Assembly (NCBI GenBank): GCA_022774645.1
Contig: JALFKQ010000026.1
Coordinates: 156,942-220,941 of the forward strand
Direction of reading: 5' to 3'
From: Mycoplasmatota bacterium
Lineage (GTDB): Bacteria > Bacillota_I > Bacilli_A > RF39 > UBA660
DNA length: 64,000 nucleotides
The first letter of the stretch is position 1, and every line of letters starts with the position of its first letter. This document shows positions 18,728-30,259 of this stretch, piece after piece. The position numbers and the translations under genes were made by a program. Under the pieces are notes generated by a model. It did no database searches. It was given only the letters and a program-made list of their open reading frames with translations, and was not told where the DNA came from.

Positions 18728-21628
18728 CTATATTTGAAACATACCATATACTATTAACTGATATGATTCTTCTCTTTTTTCTACTTTTGCATTTACTTTA
18801 TATACTTTATTTTTATCTAAATTAGTAATCTTTAATAATGCATCACTAAACATTACGGCTTCTATGGTACCATAATCATCACTAAATTTCAAGAAACACA
18901 TGTTATCATTATTCTTTGTTTTTATCATTTTAGTATCTTCTAAAAATAATATTAGACTTATTATTTTATTATAATATTTTGATAGTTCATTTAACTTAAT
19001 ATATCCTTCTCTTATATATTTAGTTACTGGATGTTTAGATAAATAAAATCCATAATTATTTATTTCATTATCAATAGTTTCTATATCATTAAAATCTTCT
19101 ATTTCTTGTAACATAGGTGGATTATCCATAACTATATTCAGATCTTTACAAAGCACTGCATAATTTATAATTTCATCTAATGCCCCAATTGTAGCTTTTT
19201 TATTGATATTAAAACTATCAAATGCTCCACAAACTATTAATGAAATAATTATTCTTTTATTTATATTCTTACCATAACATCTTATCATAAAATCATTAAA
19301 TGATTTGAATTCGCTTTTATTTCTTTCATTAATTATTTCATCACTTACAATACCAGATATATTTTTAATTATATTAAATGGTAATCTTAAATTATTATTT
19401 TCATTATTATTTTTATCGGTAATAAATTCTTTTGTACTTTTATTTATATCAACTTTCAAAAATTTAATATTCATCTTTTTAGATTCTTCTATATAATCTT
19501 TTATTTTATCTGATGAAATATTCATATTAAGTAAGTTTCTCATAAAATACTTTGTATAATGGCTCTTTAGGTATGCCATTTGATATGCCACTAATGAATA
19601 AACTACAGAGTGTGATTTATTAAATCCATATGATGAAAATTTTATTATTAAATCATAAAGTTCTAAGGCTATTTTTTCATCATATCCATGTTTAATAACT
19701 CCATTTATAAACTTTGATTTAGATTTTTCTATTATATCAGCTTTCTTTTTAGACATAGCTCTTCTTATTAAATCTGCCTCTGCATAAGTATATCCACCAA
19801 TAAGCCTTAATATTTCAAGTACTTGTTCTTGATAAATGATTATTCCATATGTGCTTTTTAAGATAGGTTCCAATTCTTTTACCAAGTATGTTACTTTCTT
19901 CTTACCTTCTTTTCTTAATATATATTCACCTATCATATCTCTTGGACCTGGTCTATATAATGCTATTGCATCTACTAATGTATTAAAATTATCTACTTTT
20001 AATTGTTTTAGGAAGTTTTTCATACCACTACTTTCAAATTGAAATATTCCTGTAGTGTATGCACTACTAAATATTTTTAATGTTTTTGGATCATTTAATG
20101 GTATATTATTTAAATCAATATCATAGTTATCATTTTTGATATCATTTACTATATTAGAAATAGTGTTAAGATTTTTAATTGATAAGAAGTCCATTTTTAA
20201 AAGACCAAGACTTTCTATATATTCCATACTATAACCAGTCAAAATTATATTATTACTTTTGTATAATGGCATAAAATTATTAAGTGATATATCACTAATA
20301 ACAACACCAGCTGCATGCATACTTGTATTCTTTTTAAGACCACATAGTTTATTACAACAGTTTACTAAGTATCTAATATTATTATTTTTACTAACTAAAT
20401 TTACAAATGATTTATTACTTTTTAAACTTATAAAATCTTTTTCATCATTTATAGTTTTACATATATTATCAATAACTATATTATCATATTTAAGTACTCT
20501 ACCCATGTCTCTTATTATTTGTTTTGGTAACATTGTATTAAATGATATAATTCTTGCTGTTTTATCATGACCATATTTATCACTTACATATTCTATTACA
20601 TTATCTCTTTTAGTATTATCAAAATCTATATCTATATCTGGCATAGTAATTCTATCTGGATTTAAAAATCTTTCAAATATTAAACTATATTTAAGAGGAT
20701 CTACATTAATTATACCTAAACTATAATTAACAAGCGATGCAGCTCCACTACCTCTTCCAGGGCCAACATAAATATTATGTTTTTTAGCATATAAAACGAA
20801 ATCATAAACTATTAAGAAATAGTCTACAAAATTCATTTTCTCTATAACAGATAGTTCATACATTAATCTATTTTTATAAATATCTGGTACTACATTATTT
20901 AATCTTTTTTCCAGTCCTTTTTTAGCAAGAGCTTTTAAATAAGAAAGAGAATTATCATTATATACTGGTATATGTAATTTAGTTTCTGGTAGTTCTATAT
21001 CTATAAGATTTGCAAATTCTATTGTAGTATCTGTATCACTATCACTAATATTTAATTTAAAATAACTATCATATATATTTATTTTTTCATCAATTGTTTT
21101 TGCCTCATCTATGTATTTTAAATATTTAAAATATTCTTTATCTTCCTCATCAAAATATCTTATCATATCCATATATACAATATTATCAGTTAATTTTGAT
21201 GCGATTTCTTTAGTCTTTGAATTATGATATTTTATATAAATATTATCAAAGTATTTACTTAATTCTTCGTAATATTTGGCACTAGTTACAATTATTAAAT
21301 CACTAGAATTATCTTTTATGTAATCTATACTTAATTTTTCTTCAATATTCTTATATGAAACTATTTTAAAAAGATTAGTAAGTCCATTATAGTTTTTAGC
21401 ATAAAGTAACATATATAAATCATCTATTTTAATTTCTGTTCCTATAATTGGTTTTATATTATTTTTATTACATTCATTAATAAATTCCATTGTACCAAAC
21501 ATATTTGTATCTGTTATTCCAAGAGCATATATTTCTTTTTTTAATGCAAAAGAAATAAGATCTTTAGTTCTTATTAAACTATTCATTAAATCATATTCAG
21601 TTTTAATATTAAGTGGAATATATTTCAT
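18728..21628 (-). CDS. dnaE: DNA polymerase III subunit alpha (DnaE-type)
   Basis: VGPGRGSGAASLVNYSLGI..DPLKYSLIFERFLNPDRITMPDIDIDFDN; IYQEQVLEILRLIGGYTYAEADLIRRAMSKKK; FSSYGFNKSHSVVYSLVAYQMAYLKSHY. Confidence 0.97.
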   Translation of the reverse strand: MKYIPLNIKTEYDLMNSLIRTKDLISFALKKEIYALGITDTNMFGTMEFINECNKNNIKPIIGTEIKIDDLYMLLYAKNYNGLTNLFKIVSYKNIEEKLSIDYIKDNSSDLIIVTSAKYYEELSKYFDNIYIKYHNSKTKEIASKLTDNIVYMDMIRYFDEEDKEYFKYLKYIDEAKTIDEKINIYDSYFKLNISDSDTDTTIEFANLIDIELPETKLHIPVYNDNSLSYLKALAKKGLEKRLNNVVPDIYKNRLMYELSVIEKMNFVDYFLIVYDFVLYAKKHNIYVGPGRGSGAASLVNYSLGIINVDPLKYSLIFERFLNPDRITMPDIDIDFDNTKRDNVIEYVSDKYGHDKTARIISFNTMLPKQIIRDMGRVLKYDNIVIDNICKTINDEKDFISLKSNKSFVNLVSKNNNIRYLVNCCNKLCGLKKNTSMHAAGVVISDISLNNFMPLYKSNNIILTGYSMEYIESLGLLKMDFLSIKNLNTISNIVNDIKNDNYDIDLNNIPLNDPKTLKIFSSAYTTGIFQFESSGMKNFLKQLKVDNFNTLVDAIALYRPGPRDMIGEYILRKEGKKKVTYLVKELEPILKSTYGIIIYQEQVLEILRLIGGYTYAEADLIRRAMSKKKADIIEKSKSKFINGVIKHGYDEKIALELYDLIIKFSSYGFNKSHSVVYSLVAYQMAYLKSHYTKYFMRNLLNMNISSDKIKDYIEESKKMNIKFLKVDINKSTKEFITDKNNNENNNLRLPFNIIKNISGIVSDEIINERNKSEFKSFNDFMIRCYGKNINKRIIISLIVCGAFDSFNINKKATIGALDEIINYAVLCKDLNIVMDNPPMLQEIEDFNDIETIDNEINNYGFYLSKHPVTKYIREGYIKLNELSKYYNKIISLILFLEDTKMIKTKNNDNMCFLKFSDDYGTIEAVMFSDALLKITNLDKNKVYKVNAKVEKREESYQLIVYGMFQI

Positions 21629-21714
21629 TTGATACCTCAATTTAATTATACAATATTTTGGTCAAAAGAAAAAGTAGGAAACCCTACTTATTATCTCATA
21701 TATATTTATATGTA

Positions 21715-22091
21715 TTAGCTTTTAACATAAAATTTTGTTAATGCTAGTACTGATCCAGAATTTTTATACTTTTCTAAATCTTCTTCATTTTTAACGAGTA
21801 CTTTAGTTACTACTGCTCCATCAAACATATATGATATATCTGCATTAGTTATATCAAAACTACTAATATCTAATAAATCTAATCTTGTAGCTCTAAATGT
21901 TCCATCCATGTTAGTTACTTTTGGTGTGTGAAAGCTACTTAAATCTAGTGTTTCAATTTTGCTTTCCCTAAACATGCCACCTAGAGTTATAACATTTTTA
22001 ATATATTTGGAAGTGCTATGATAACAAGTAAAGCAAGTATTGCTATTACTGCTAATAATTCCACTAATGTAAATCCTTTTCTATTTTTCAT
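21715..22091 (-). pseudogene. Decayed prepilin + DUF285 (BspA-like) gene
   Basis: From ATG 22091: MKNRKGFTLVELLAVIAILALLVIIALPNILKML*, then a different frame continues ITLGGMFRESKIETLDLSSFHTPKVTNMDGTFRATRLDLLDISSFD. The two frames join at an A5 tract (21995..21999). Confidence 0.7.
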
Positions 22092-22163
22092 TACTGCCAC
22101 TTATTTTATATAGAATTTTATCATATTTATATACAATTAAAAAGGATTATATTTAATAATCCA

Positions 22164-22613
22164 TTAATATTTATTATCTATGTCACTAAAATCGACATTA
22201 TCTATTTCTTCAATTACTTCTAGTTGATTTTCTATTATTTGTCTTAATCTTCTTTTTAATACATTAGTATTTCTTTTTAATTGGTCTGCATGATTTTGAG
22301 CTTTTTCTGCTTTTAACAAGGCATCATTTATTATTCTACTAGCATTATGCCTTGCTTCTGTAATAAGAGCTTCTGCTTCTTTTCTAGCACTACTTTTGAT
22401 TTGATCACCAGCAGTCTCAGCAGTGAATATTGCTCTATTCATAGAATCTTCTATTCTTTCATAATATTGTATTTTTTCTCTTAATACTTTATTTTGCTCT
22501 TCAGTTTTCTTACTTTTGTTAAGCAAAACCTCATAATTATTTATAATATCATCTATACATTTCTGAACTTGATATTTGTCATAACCATGAAAAACTGTAT
22601 TAAACTTTCTCAT
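22164..22613 (-). CDS. divIVA: DivIVA-family cell division/polarity protein
   Basis: FNTVFHGYDKYQVQKCIDDIINNYE N-terminus followed by coiled coil; next to sepF. Confidence 0.85.
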   Translation of the reverse strand: MRKFNTVFHGYDKYQVQKCIDDIINNYEVLLNKSKKTEEQNKVLREKIQYYERIEDSMNRAIFTAETAGDQIKSSARKEAEALITEARHNASRIINDALLKAEKAQNHADQLKRNTNVLKRRLRQIIENQLEVIEEIDNVDFSDIDNKY

Positions 22614-22644
22614 GCTTTCACCTCAAATATTTTATACTAATATA

Positions 22645-23040
22645 TTACCATTCGTTCATTTCGTCTTTCTTACTTGCTTTTTTACTTTCCTCTTCTGAAA
22701 TATTTCCTTCTATTTCAAATCCTTTTGGAGCACAAATAACAATGCCTGGACCTAATTTTTGCATAGTTCCTTCAATTGCATAAATTATTCCATTTAAAAA
22801 GTCCATTATTCTTTTTGATACATCGCTTGTTACTCTTTTAAAGTTTACTACTACTTGATTGTTTGATTTTAAATAATCAGCAATTTGTTGAGCTTCTGAA
22901 AAAGCTCTTGGTTCAACTAGTATTGTTTTATTTTTAAATTCTTTATTATTACTTTTTTTAGTTGTTTCTTTTATTTCATAATCATTCACTTCTGTGTCTT
23001 CTTCTTCGCCAGTAAATATTTCTTTTAATTTGAATGCCAC
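22645..23040 (-). CDS. sepF: Cell division protein SepF
   Basis: ILVEPRAFSEAQQIADYLKSNNQVVVNFKRVTSDVSKRIMDFLNGIIYAIEGTMQKLGPGIVICAP; probable GTG start (VAFKLKEIF) after AGGAGG. Confidence 0.92.
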   Translation of the reverse strand: MAFKLKEIFTGEEEDTEVNDYEIKETTKKSNNKEFKNKTILVEPRAFSEAQQIADYLKSNNQVVVNFKRVTSDVSKRIMDFLNGIIYAIEGTMQKLGPGIVICAPKGFEIEGNISEEESKKASKKDEMNEW

Positions 23041-23178
23041 TTTATATTCCTCCTTATTATTTATACAAATATATTTTAACATAAATATTTTTTAGTAGCA
23101 ATAAATATTTCAAAAATAATAATAAATCAACATTATTATACAATAATATACAAAATTTTGATAGAAAAAAAGAGTTTT

Positions 23179-24552
23179 TTAGAACTCTAATTTTTCAGTA
23201 ATATAATCTTTTAATTCATCTAAGCTTAATGTTATTTGTTCCATTGTATCTCTATCTCTTATTGTAACTGTATTATTATTTATAGTTTCATCATCTACTG
23301 TTACACAGAATGGAGTTCCAACTACATCAGCTCTTCTATATCTTTTACCTATTGATCCACTTTCATCGTAACTACACATAAAGTATTTTGAAAGATTTTT
23401 ATATATTTCTAATGCTTTTTCATTGTGATATTTTTTTACTAGTGGAAGTACTGTTACTTTTATTGGAGCAAGGAAAGGATGTAATTTTAATACTTCTCTT
23501 TCTTCGTTATTTACCATATCTTTATGATAAGCATCACATAGTACTGTTAGGAATAATCTTTCAACGCCTAATGATGGTTCAACTACATAAGGAATATATT
23601 TTTCGTTTGTTTCTGGATCTAAGTATTCTAGATTTTCTTTACTATATTCCATATGTTTACTTAAATCATAATTAGTTCTTGATGCGATTCCCCATAGTTC
23701 TCCCCATCCAAATGGGAATTTATATTCAATATCAGTAGTAGCATTACTATAAAAACTTAACTCTTCTTTTTCGTGATTTCTTAATCTTAAGTTTTCTTCT
23801 TTAATGCCAAGACTTAATAAGAAATTCTTACAATATTCTTTATAATGTTTAAACCAATCTAATTCAGTACCTGGTTTACAAAAGAATTCTAATTCCATTT
23901 GATCAAATTCACGAACTCTAAATATAAAGTTACCTGGTGTTATTTCATTTCTAAATGATTTACCTATTTGAGCAATACCAAATGGCAATTTAAGTCTCAT
24001 ACTTCTTTCAACATTCTTGAAGTTAACAAATATACCTTGAGCAGTTTCTGGTCTTAAATATACTGTATTTTTAGAATCTTCTGTAACTCCTTGAAATGTT
24101 TTGAACATTAAGTTAAAGTTTCTAATATCAGTAAAGTCTTCACTACCGCAGTTAGGGCATTTAACATGATTTTCTCTTATATAATTGATTAATTCTTCAT
24201 TATTAAATTTTCCAGCATCTTCAATTCCTAAGTCTTCTAAAAGTTTATCTGCTCTATGACGAGTTTTACAATGCTTACAATCAATAAGTGGGTCACTAAA
24301 TGTTTTTAAATGTCCACTTGCTTCCCAAGTTTTAGGATTCATAAGTATTGCACTATCAAGTCCTACATTATTAATATCTTCTTGAATAAATTTTTTAGTC
24401 CATGCGGCTTTAATATTGTTTTTTAATTCTACTCCTAGTGGTCCAAAATCCCAAGTATTAGCAAGTCCTCCATAAATTTCGCTTCCTTGGAATATATAAC
24501 CATAATTCTTACAATAATTTGTAAGTTCTTCCATTGATATTTTGTTTTCCAT
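23179..24552 (-). CDS. glyQS: Glycyl-tRNA synthetase (single-chain)
   Basis: [82 protein letters not shown]. Confidence 0.98.
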   Translation of the reverse strand: MENKISMEELTNYCKNYGYIFQGSEIYGGLANTWDFGPLGVELKNNIKAAWTKKFIQEDINNVGLDSAILMNPKTWEASGHLKTFSDPLIDCKHCKTRHRADKLLEDLGIEDAGKFNNEELINYIRENHVKCPNCGSEDFTDIRNFNLMFKTFQGVTEDSKNTVYLRPETAQGIFVNFKNVERSMRLKLPFGIAQIGKSFRNEITPGNFIFRVREFDQMELEFFCKPGTELDWFKHYKEYCKNFLLSLGIKEENLRLRNHEKEELSFYSNATTDIEYKFPFGWGELWGIASRTNYDLSKHMEYSKENLEYLDPETNEKYIPYVVEPSLGVERLFLTVLCDAYHKDMVNNEEREVLKLHPFLAPIKVTVLPLVKKYHNEKALEIYKNLSKYFMCSYDESGSIGKRYRRADVVGTPFCVTVDDETINNNTVTIRDRDTMEQITLSLDELKDYITEKLEF

Positions 24553-25274
24553 TAAAATCCCTCCATTTTCATTTGCAATTTCATTGCTGTTTCTCTTTCT
24601 AATCTTTCTTTTTCACATCTTTCATTGTGTTCTTCAATTTTTTTCATTATATCTTTATTTATAACAGCTACAATAACTCTTTTATTGTTTCCTACTAAAT
24701 ATACTCCATCTTCTATACCTTTATTCTCATGTGTTTCCATTGTTATTGTTTCACTTCCAAAAACATAATCTAAAAATTCTTCTATAAATGGTATTTCAAA
24801 TTCTGTTAAATCTTTTCCAGTTTTAGATAAATTGAACTTTATTGTTCCCTCTCTAGTTATACAATATGAACTTGTTTTACCATAATTTATCATTAAACTA
24901 TATGTATTATTGCAATTGTTATACAGGAAAGCTCTTCTACTTTTGATATATTTTTCTAATATTTTTGCTTTCATTTCTTCATCGGCTACATCATTTAAAA
25001 TAAGAAGTCTACCTGGTTCTGTCCCGGCATATACAACATTTCCTCTTAATCTACTATAGTCATCAGATACATAACTAATTCTACTATAATCTAGGAATTG
25101 ATCAACTATTAAGTTTTGTATTTCTTTATCAGTTTTGCCTCTTAGTTCATCACTGAATCTCGCCATAAGTGGTACTGTTTTAATTTCTTTTCCACTTATA
25201 ACAGCTCTATCTTCTGAAATAGATATTGAATCATAACTATTTTGATCTAATTGTTTTAAACCTTGTATTTTCAT
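24552..25274 (-). CDS. Hypothetical protein co-transcribed with glyQS
   Basis: ORF starting [10 protein letters not shown] after GGAGG; stop/start overlap TAATG with glyQS. No family recognised. Confidence 0.8.
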   Translation of the reverse strand: MKIQGLKQLDQNSYDSISISEDRAVISGKEIKTVPLMARFSDELRGKTDKEIQNLIVDQFLDYSRISYVSDDYSRLRGNVVYAGTEPGRLLILNDVADEEMKAKILEKYIKSRRAFLYNNCNNTYSLMINYGKTSSYCITREGTIKFNLSKTGKDLTEFEIPFIEEFLDYVFGSETITMETHENKGIEDGVYLVGNNKRVIVAVINKDIMKKIEEHNERCEKERLERETAMKLQMKMEGF

Positions 25275-25287
25275 ATAAACCTCCAAT

Positions 25288-25410
25288 AAATAAAAAAACT
25301 TCTAAAATATTTATAGGGGTCCATAAGGACGGTTCCACCCTATTTATTCTAGAAGAATCACTCTTTAGTTATAGCCTCAGTGCTTTGCCATCACACTTTC
25401 ATCGCTTACG
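25288..25410 (-). ncRNA. T-box leader (probably tRNA-Gly sensing) with antiterminator/terminator
   Basis: Minus strand AGGGTGGAACC core (25331..25341); terminator-like arms CTTCTAGAATAAAT...ATTTTAGAAGTTTTTTT. Lies directly upstream of the glyQS operon. Confidence 0.85.
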
Positions 25411-25416
25411 AGTTAT

Positions 25417-25445
25417 AGTTTAGCACAAAACCTTATTTATTTCAA
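25417..25445 (-). promoter_or_regulatory. Candidate promoter of the T-box/glyQS operon
   Basis: Minus strand TTGAAA-N17-TAAACT, adjacent to the rnhB stop codon. Confidence 0.5.
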
Positions 25446-25448
25446 TAT

Positions 25449-26045
25449 TTATTTTACATATTCATCACAAGGAGCAAAAGTTTTTCTATGTTCTTTTATT
25501 ATCCCATATTTTCTTATTGCTTCTATATGTTTTTTAGTACCATATCCTTTATTATGCTTAAAATCATATTCTGGATGTAGCTTGCCTAGTTCAACCATCA
25601 TTCTATCTCTTGTTACTTTAGCAATTATTGATGCTGCTGCAATGCTTTCACTTTTAGCATCTCCTTTTATAATTGATGTTTGTGGTATATCAATATCAAG
25701 CTTAACTGCATCAATAAGTAAATGTTCTGGTCTTACATTTAAATTATTAACAGCTTCAATCATTGCTTTTTTAGTAGCATTTAATATATTTATTTCATCT
25801 ATTACATCCTCACTTGATATTCCTATTCCAACTGAGATTGCATTTTCCATAATAACATCATAAAGAAGCTCTCTTTTCTTTTCAGTTAACTTTTTAGAAT
25901 CATTTATTCTTTCATCATAAAAATCTTTTGGTAATATTACTGCTGCTGTTACTACTGGACCTACAAGTGGACCTCTACCTACTTCATCTATTCCTGCTAT
26001 ATAATTTATCCCATTATTATAAAGTTCTGTTTCAAATTCTTTCAT
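25449..26045 (-). CDS. rnhB: Ribonuclease HII
   Basis: [57 protein letters not shown]. Confidence 0.97.
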   Translation of the reverse strand: MKEFETELYNNGINYIAGIDEVGRGPLVGPVVTAAVILPKDFYDERINDSKKLTEKKRELLYDVIMENAISVGIGISSEDVIDEINILNATKKAMIEAVNNLNVRPEHLLIDAVKLDIDIPQTSIIKGDAKSESIAAASIIAKVTRDRMMVELGKLHPEYDFKHNKGYGTKKHIEAIRKYGIIKEHRKTFAPCDEYVK

Positions 26046-26046
26046 T

Positions 26047-26547
26047 TTATACCTCTTTACCGTTATTTAATTCTTCTATTTCAAATTCTTTAAATGCTTC
26101 GAGTATTTCTTGTGCAACTTTTTTATCTAAATTTTCTATTAATATTTTTTGAGCATTATTTAGTGTTATTAGTATTTCATATTTAGTTTTATCATTTGTA
26201 TTCATTCCGCCTAGTACTGCACCAGCTGTACCAAAAAAAGCATATCCTACTATTGCTGATTTTAAATTAATATGTTCTTCCTCTTCATGCTTTCTTAATT
26301 CAAAAGTAAATATATCTTTATACTTTAAAACCATATAATTACTTATTACAGGTAACCATATTTTTCTATTATGTTTATCTAATATGAATAAACCATATAT
26401 ATTTTTATCTATTTGAAAATCTCTTAATATATCTATTTTCTTATATTCAACTTTTGATTTAAACAAACCACAATAATATTTTACTATATATGTTTCACCA
26501 TTAGAAAAATCTAGTGTTTTGTAACTGTTTTTTAATCTTCCTTTCAA
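26047..26547 (-). CDS. Hypothetical protein with glycine-rich hydrophobic segment
   Basis: ORF continuity; [22 protein letters not shown] segment. TTG start. Confidence 0.6.
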   Translation of the reverse strand: MKGRLKNSYKTLDFSNGETYIVKYYCGLFKSKVEYKKIDILRDFQIDKNIYGLFILDKHNRKIWLPVISNYMVLKYKDIFTFELRKHEEEEHINLKSAIVGYAFFGTAGAVLGGMNTNDKTKYEILITLNNAQKILIENLDKKVAQEILEAFKEFEIEELNNGKEV

Positions 26548-26693
26548 TATTTTAACTTTATGCTTTTTATTTGATACATTGATATAATCAAATTATCTAA
26601 GTTAATTGAATATTCTTTTTTATCTACTGATAAATGTATTTTTGATGCGAAAGAAACTGATTCTTTATTACAATTATTTATTATAAGTCCCAT
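26544..26693 (-). CDS. Small hypothetical ORF (49 aa) below the ORF-track cutoff
   Basis: [54 protein letters not shown] upstream; stop overlaps the TTG start of the next ORF. Confidence 0.4.
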   Translation of the reverse strand: MGLIINNCNKESVSFASKIHLSVDKKEYSINLDNLIISMYQIKSIKLKY

Positions 26694-26704
26694 ATGATAC
26701 CTCA

Positions 26705-27121
26705 TTATAATCTATCTTCTATTATTTTTATTATTGTATCTTGTACTGATCTCCAAGTGTTTTTTAAACTGTCATAACTTAAAGTATCTTCAACTTTGTT
26801 TAGTTGAGTCCATATAACATCGTGTGTATCTGTAGAATCATTATCACTTTTACCCTTATCGATTGCAAAGAACATATAACAAACACAATTTTCTCCTTTT
26901 GGTGTAGTATATCTTTCAATATAAGGTTCATAGTCATTTATAATTTCAGCAATTCTTTTAGTTTCTTCTGCTGTTTCTCTTATAGCAGCTTCTTTTAATG
27001 ATTCGCCTTTTTCAACATGTCCCTTTGGAAAAGAATAATCATTTTGCTTTTTTCTATAAATTAATGAAATTTCTTTTGTTTCTATATTTATTAAGAAACA
27101 GCCCGCTTTTAAAGTTTCCAT
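26705..27121 (-). CDS. NUDIX hydrolase
   Basis: FPKGHVEKGESLKEAAIRETAEETKRIAEI (Nudix box). Confidence 0.93.
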   Translation of the reverse strand: METLKAGCFLINIETKEISLIYRKKQNDYSFPKGHVEKGESLKEAAIRETAEETKRIAEIINDYEPYIERYTTPKGENCVCYMFFAIDKGKSDNDSTDTHDVIWTQLNKVEDTLSYDSLKNTWRSVQDTIIKIIEDRL

Positions 27122-27161
27122 ATTATTTCCTTTCATATATTTTTAATTGATATTGCCTTTA

Positions 27162-28025
27162 CTATTTTACTCTAACAGTTTTTGAATAACTACCACAACT
27201 AATTGTATAATCTGTATATTCTGGATTGTTTTGATTGTAATATTGCATACCTTTTGATTTAGATATTTTTATATCACTATTAGTTGGAATATTTACTGTT
27301 TGTCCTTGCAATAACAAATTAGCTATATAATCAACATCACCACATGTACAAGAATACCCTTCTAGGTTATTACATATATTAACACTATCAAATGAAACTT
27401 CTTCACCATCTGGATAATATTTAAGCATTATAACAGATACACCATTGGAATTTGTAAATTCATTATTAACTTCAATAAGTATTGTTAACAATTCTGTTTT
27501 ATAATATTCGTTATTATCGTTTGTTATTTTTAAATCTAAATTAAAGAATGTAGAAATATCTTCTTCTTTATAGCCTTTATCATTATAATATTCTAACATT
27601 TCATTATAATATTTCTTTAACTCTAATTTAAAACTATCTTCAATATTTACTTGGCTATCATCTATAAGAGAAAAATCTTTTTTTAATAAATTGATATTTT
27701 CTTTTGTATACTTTTCTTTTTTATTTATAGTATCAGATTTAATATTAAGTTCAACATCATATGAAAAATTGTTTTTATTTTTATTTGATAACATTAATTT
27801 AAAGATAAAATCAATATTAATATATTCTACACTAGAAATGTCATTCATTTCTTTTTCAACACATTCGTTATTTATATCACATACTTTATATTTTGCAGAC
27901 ATTGTTTGCTTTGATACATTCATTTCGGTAAATGATAATGGTTCATTAATTTCTTCTTTTACTTTTGTTTTATCACAACCTGTTAAAAGCATTATTACCA
28001 ATAATAAGCTAAATATTTTTTTCAT
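27162..28025 (-). CDS. Putative lipoprotein
   Basis: MKKIFSLLLVIMLLTGCDKTK lipobox. Confidence 0.8.
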   Translation of the reverse strand: MKKIFSLLLVIMLLTGCDKTKVKEEINEPLSFTEMNVSKQTMSAKYKVCDINNECVEKEMNDISSVEYINIDFIFKLMLSNKNKNNFSYDVELNIKSDTINKKEKYTKENINLLKKDFSLIDDSQVNIEDSFKLELKKYYNEMLEYYNDKGYKEEDISTFFNLDLKITNDNNEYYKTELLTILIEVNNEFTNSNGVSVIMLKYYPDGEEVSFDSVNICNNLEGYSCTCGDVDYIANLLLQGQTVNIPTNSDIKISKSKGMQYYNQNNPEYTDYTISCGSYSKTVRVK

Positions 28026-28105
28026 AATTTTCATCCTTATTTAATAAATTTTATATAAATATTATATCATAATTAAAAAATAAAAATCATCCTTTTGGGA
28101 TGACT

Positions 28106-30202
28106 TTAATTAATTTCTAATTCATTATTAATATAATCTACTGTAATAGTAGTGTTAGATTTAATTTCATTATTGATAAGTTTTTTAGCTATTAATGTTT
28201 CTAGTTTATTATTAACAAGTCTTTTAAGTGGTCTTGCTCCATAATATTCATCATATCCATTATCAATAAAGTAATTTTTAGCGGTTTCTGTTAGATTTAT
28301 TTTTATATTTAAATCAATTAATCTGTGTTCTATTTCACTTATTATTTTATCTAATATTTCTTTTAGGTCTTCTTTAGTTAATTTATTAAATACTATTATT
28401 TCATCTAATCTATTAAGAAATTCTGGTCTAAAGTATTTATTTAATTCAGTTGTTACTTTGTCTTCTTCATTATCAATGATGTATTCACTACCTACATTTG
28501 ATGTCATAATAATTATTGTGTTTTTAAAGTCTACTGTTCTACCATTTGAATCAGTAAGTCTTCCTTCATCAAGTATTTGTAATAATAAGTTTAAAACATC
28601 TGGATGTGCTTTTTCTATTTCATCAAACAATACTATTGAATATGGGTTTCTTCTTACTTTTTCTGTAAGTTGCCCACCTTCTTCATATCCTACATATCCA
28701 GGAGCTGCACCTATTAGTCTTGATACTGAATATTTTTCCATATATTCACTCATATCAATTCTTACCATATGATGCTCATCATCAAATAGTTCATATGCAA
28801 GGCTTCTTGCTACTTCTGTTTTACCTACACCTGTTGGGCCTAAAAACATAAATGAACCAATTGGCTTATTTGGATCTTTAATTCCACTTCTAGAACGAAT
28901 AATAGCATCACTAACAAGTTTTAATGCTTTATCTTGACCTTTAACTCTCTTTTTTAGATTTTCTTCTAAATGTAATATTTTATCTTTTTCGCTACTCATT
29001 AATTTTGAAATAGGAATGTTTGTCCATTTACTTATAACACCTGCGATATCATCACTTGTTACAGTATCAGATAAAATATTGTTATCACCTTTTTTAGAAA
29101 GTTCATCTAATTTCTTTTTTAATTCAGGTAATATTCCATTTTTAATTCTAGCGGCTGTTTCTAAATCATAATTATTTTCAGCTTGTTCAAATTCAAATGT
29201 ATATTTAGAAATATCTGATTTAATTTTCTTTATAGACTCATTTATTTCTTTTTCTTCTTTCCATTTTGTATTTAATTCTTGTTCTTTGCCTTTTAATGTA
29301 TAAAGTTCATTGTCTATTTTTTCTAATCTTTTTATAGAAAGTTCATCTTTTTCTTTTTTGATTGCTTCTTTTTCAACTTGCAAAGTTAAAATTTTTCTTG
29401 TGATTTTATCTAATTCAGTTGGAACACTATCCATTTGTACTCTTATTGTTGCACAAGCTTCATCAATTAAATCAATTGCTTTATCAGGCAAAAATCTGTC
29501 AGTTATATATCTGTTTGATAAAGTCGCAGCTGATACTAATGCTTTATCTTGAATTGTTACTCCATGATATATTTCAAATCTTTCTTTTAAACCTCTTAGT
29601 ATTGTAATTGTATCTTCTACAGTTGGTTCTGATATTGTAACTTTTTGAAATCTTCTTTCAAGAGCTCCATCTTTTTCGATATACATTCTATATTCATTAA
29701 GTGTTGTTGCTCCTATAACATGAATTTCGCCTCTTGCTAACATTGGTTTTAATATATTACCTGTATCCATTGCTCCATCAACAGCACCTGTTCCTACTAT
29801 TAAGTGAATTTCATCTATAAACATTATTAAATTGCCTTCACTCTTTTTGACTTCATCTAATACTTTTTTAAGTCTTTCTTCAAATTCACCACGATATTTA
29901 GCACCAGCTATTAATGATGCCATATTTAATTCCCAAATAGTTTTATTTTTTAAACTTTCTGGTACATCACCTTTTACTATTCTTTGAGCAAGTCCTTCTA
30001 CTATTGCAGTTTTACCTACTCCTGGTTCACCAATAAGTACTGGATTATTCTTAGTCTTTCTAGATAATATTCTAGTTATACTACGAATTTCTTCATCACG
30101 ACCAATTATTGGATCTATTTTACGATCTTTAACCGCTTCATTTATATTACGACCATATTTTTCTAAAACATTTTCGTTTTCTTCATTATTCATATTAAAC
30201 AT
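28106..30202 (-). CDS. clpB: ClpB-type AAA+ disaggregase lacking the N-domain
   Basis: [24 protein letters not shown], two Walker A motifs ([16 protein letters not shown]), middle coiled-coil region; starts directly after AAGGAGGT RBS. Confidence 0.93.
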   Translation of the reverse strand: MFNMNNEENENVLEKYGRNINEAVKDRKIDPIIGRDEEIRSITRILSRKTKNNPVLIGEPGVGKTAIVEGLAQRIVKGDVPESLKNKTIWELNMASLIAGAKYRGEFEERLKKVLDEVKKSEGNLIMFIDEIHLIVGTGAVDGAMDTGNILKPMLARGEIHVIGATTLNEYRMYIEKDGALERRFQKVTISEPTVEDTITILRGLKERFEIYHGVTIQDKALVSAATLSNRYITDRFLPDKAIDLIDEACATIRVQMDSVPTELDKITRKILTLQVEKEAIKKEKDELSIKRLEKIDNELYTLKGKEQELNTKWKEEKEINESIKKIKSDISKYTFEFEQAENNYDLETAARIKNGILPELKKKLDELSKKGDNNILSDTVTSDDIAGVISKWTNIPISKLMSSEKDKILHLEENLKKRVKGQDKALKLVSDAIIRSRSGIKDPNKPIGSFMFLGPTGVGKTEVARSLAYELFDDEHHMVRIDMSEYMEKYSVSRLIGAAPGYVGYEEGGQLTEKVRRNPYSIVLFDEIEKAHPDVLNLLLQILDEGRLTDSNGRTVDFKNTIIIMTSNVGSEYIIDNEEDKVTTELNKYFRPEFLNRLDEIIVFNKLTKEDLKEILDKIISEIEHRLIDLNIKINLTETAKNYFIDNGYDEYYGARPLKRLVNNKLETLIAKKLINNEIKSNTTITVDYINNELEIN

Positions 30203-30230
30203 AATCTATACCTCCTTAGTTACCGAACAT

Positions 30231-30259
30231 ATTATACACCAAAAATTAGCACTTGTCAA
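30231..30259 (-). promoter_or_regulatory. Consensus promoter of the clpB gene, overlapping CIRCE
   Basis: Minus strand TTGACA-N17-TATAAT. Confidence 0.85.

Noticed and set aside
28458-29607. Plus-strand ORFs opposite clpB.
   Set aside because: Shadow ORFs antisense to a conserved gene; no start context or recognisable product.
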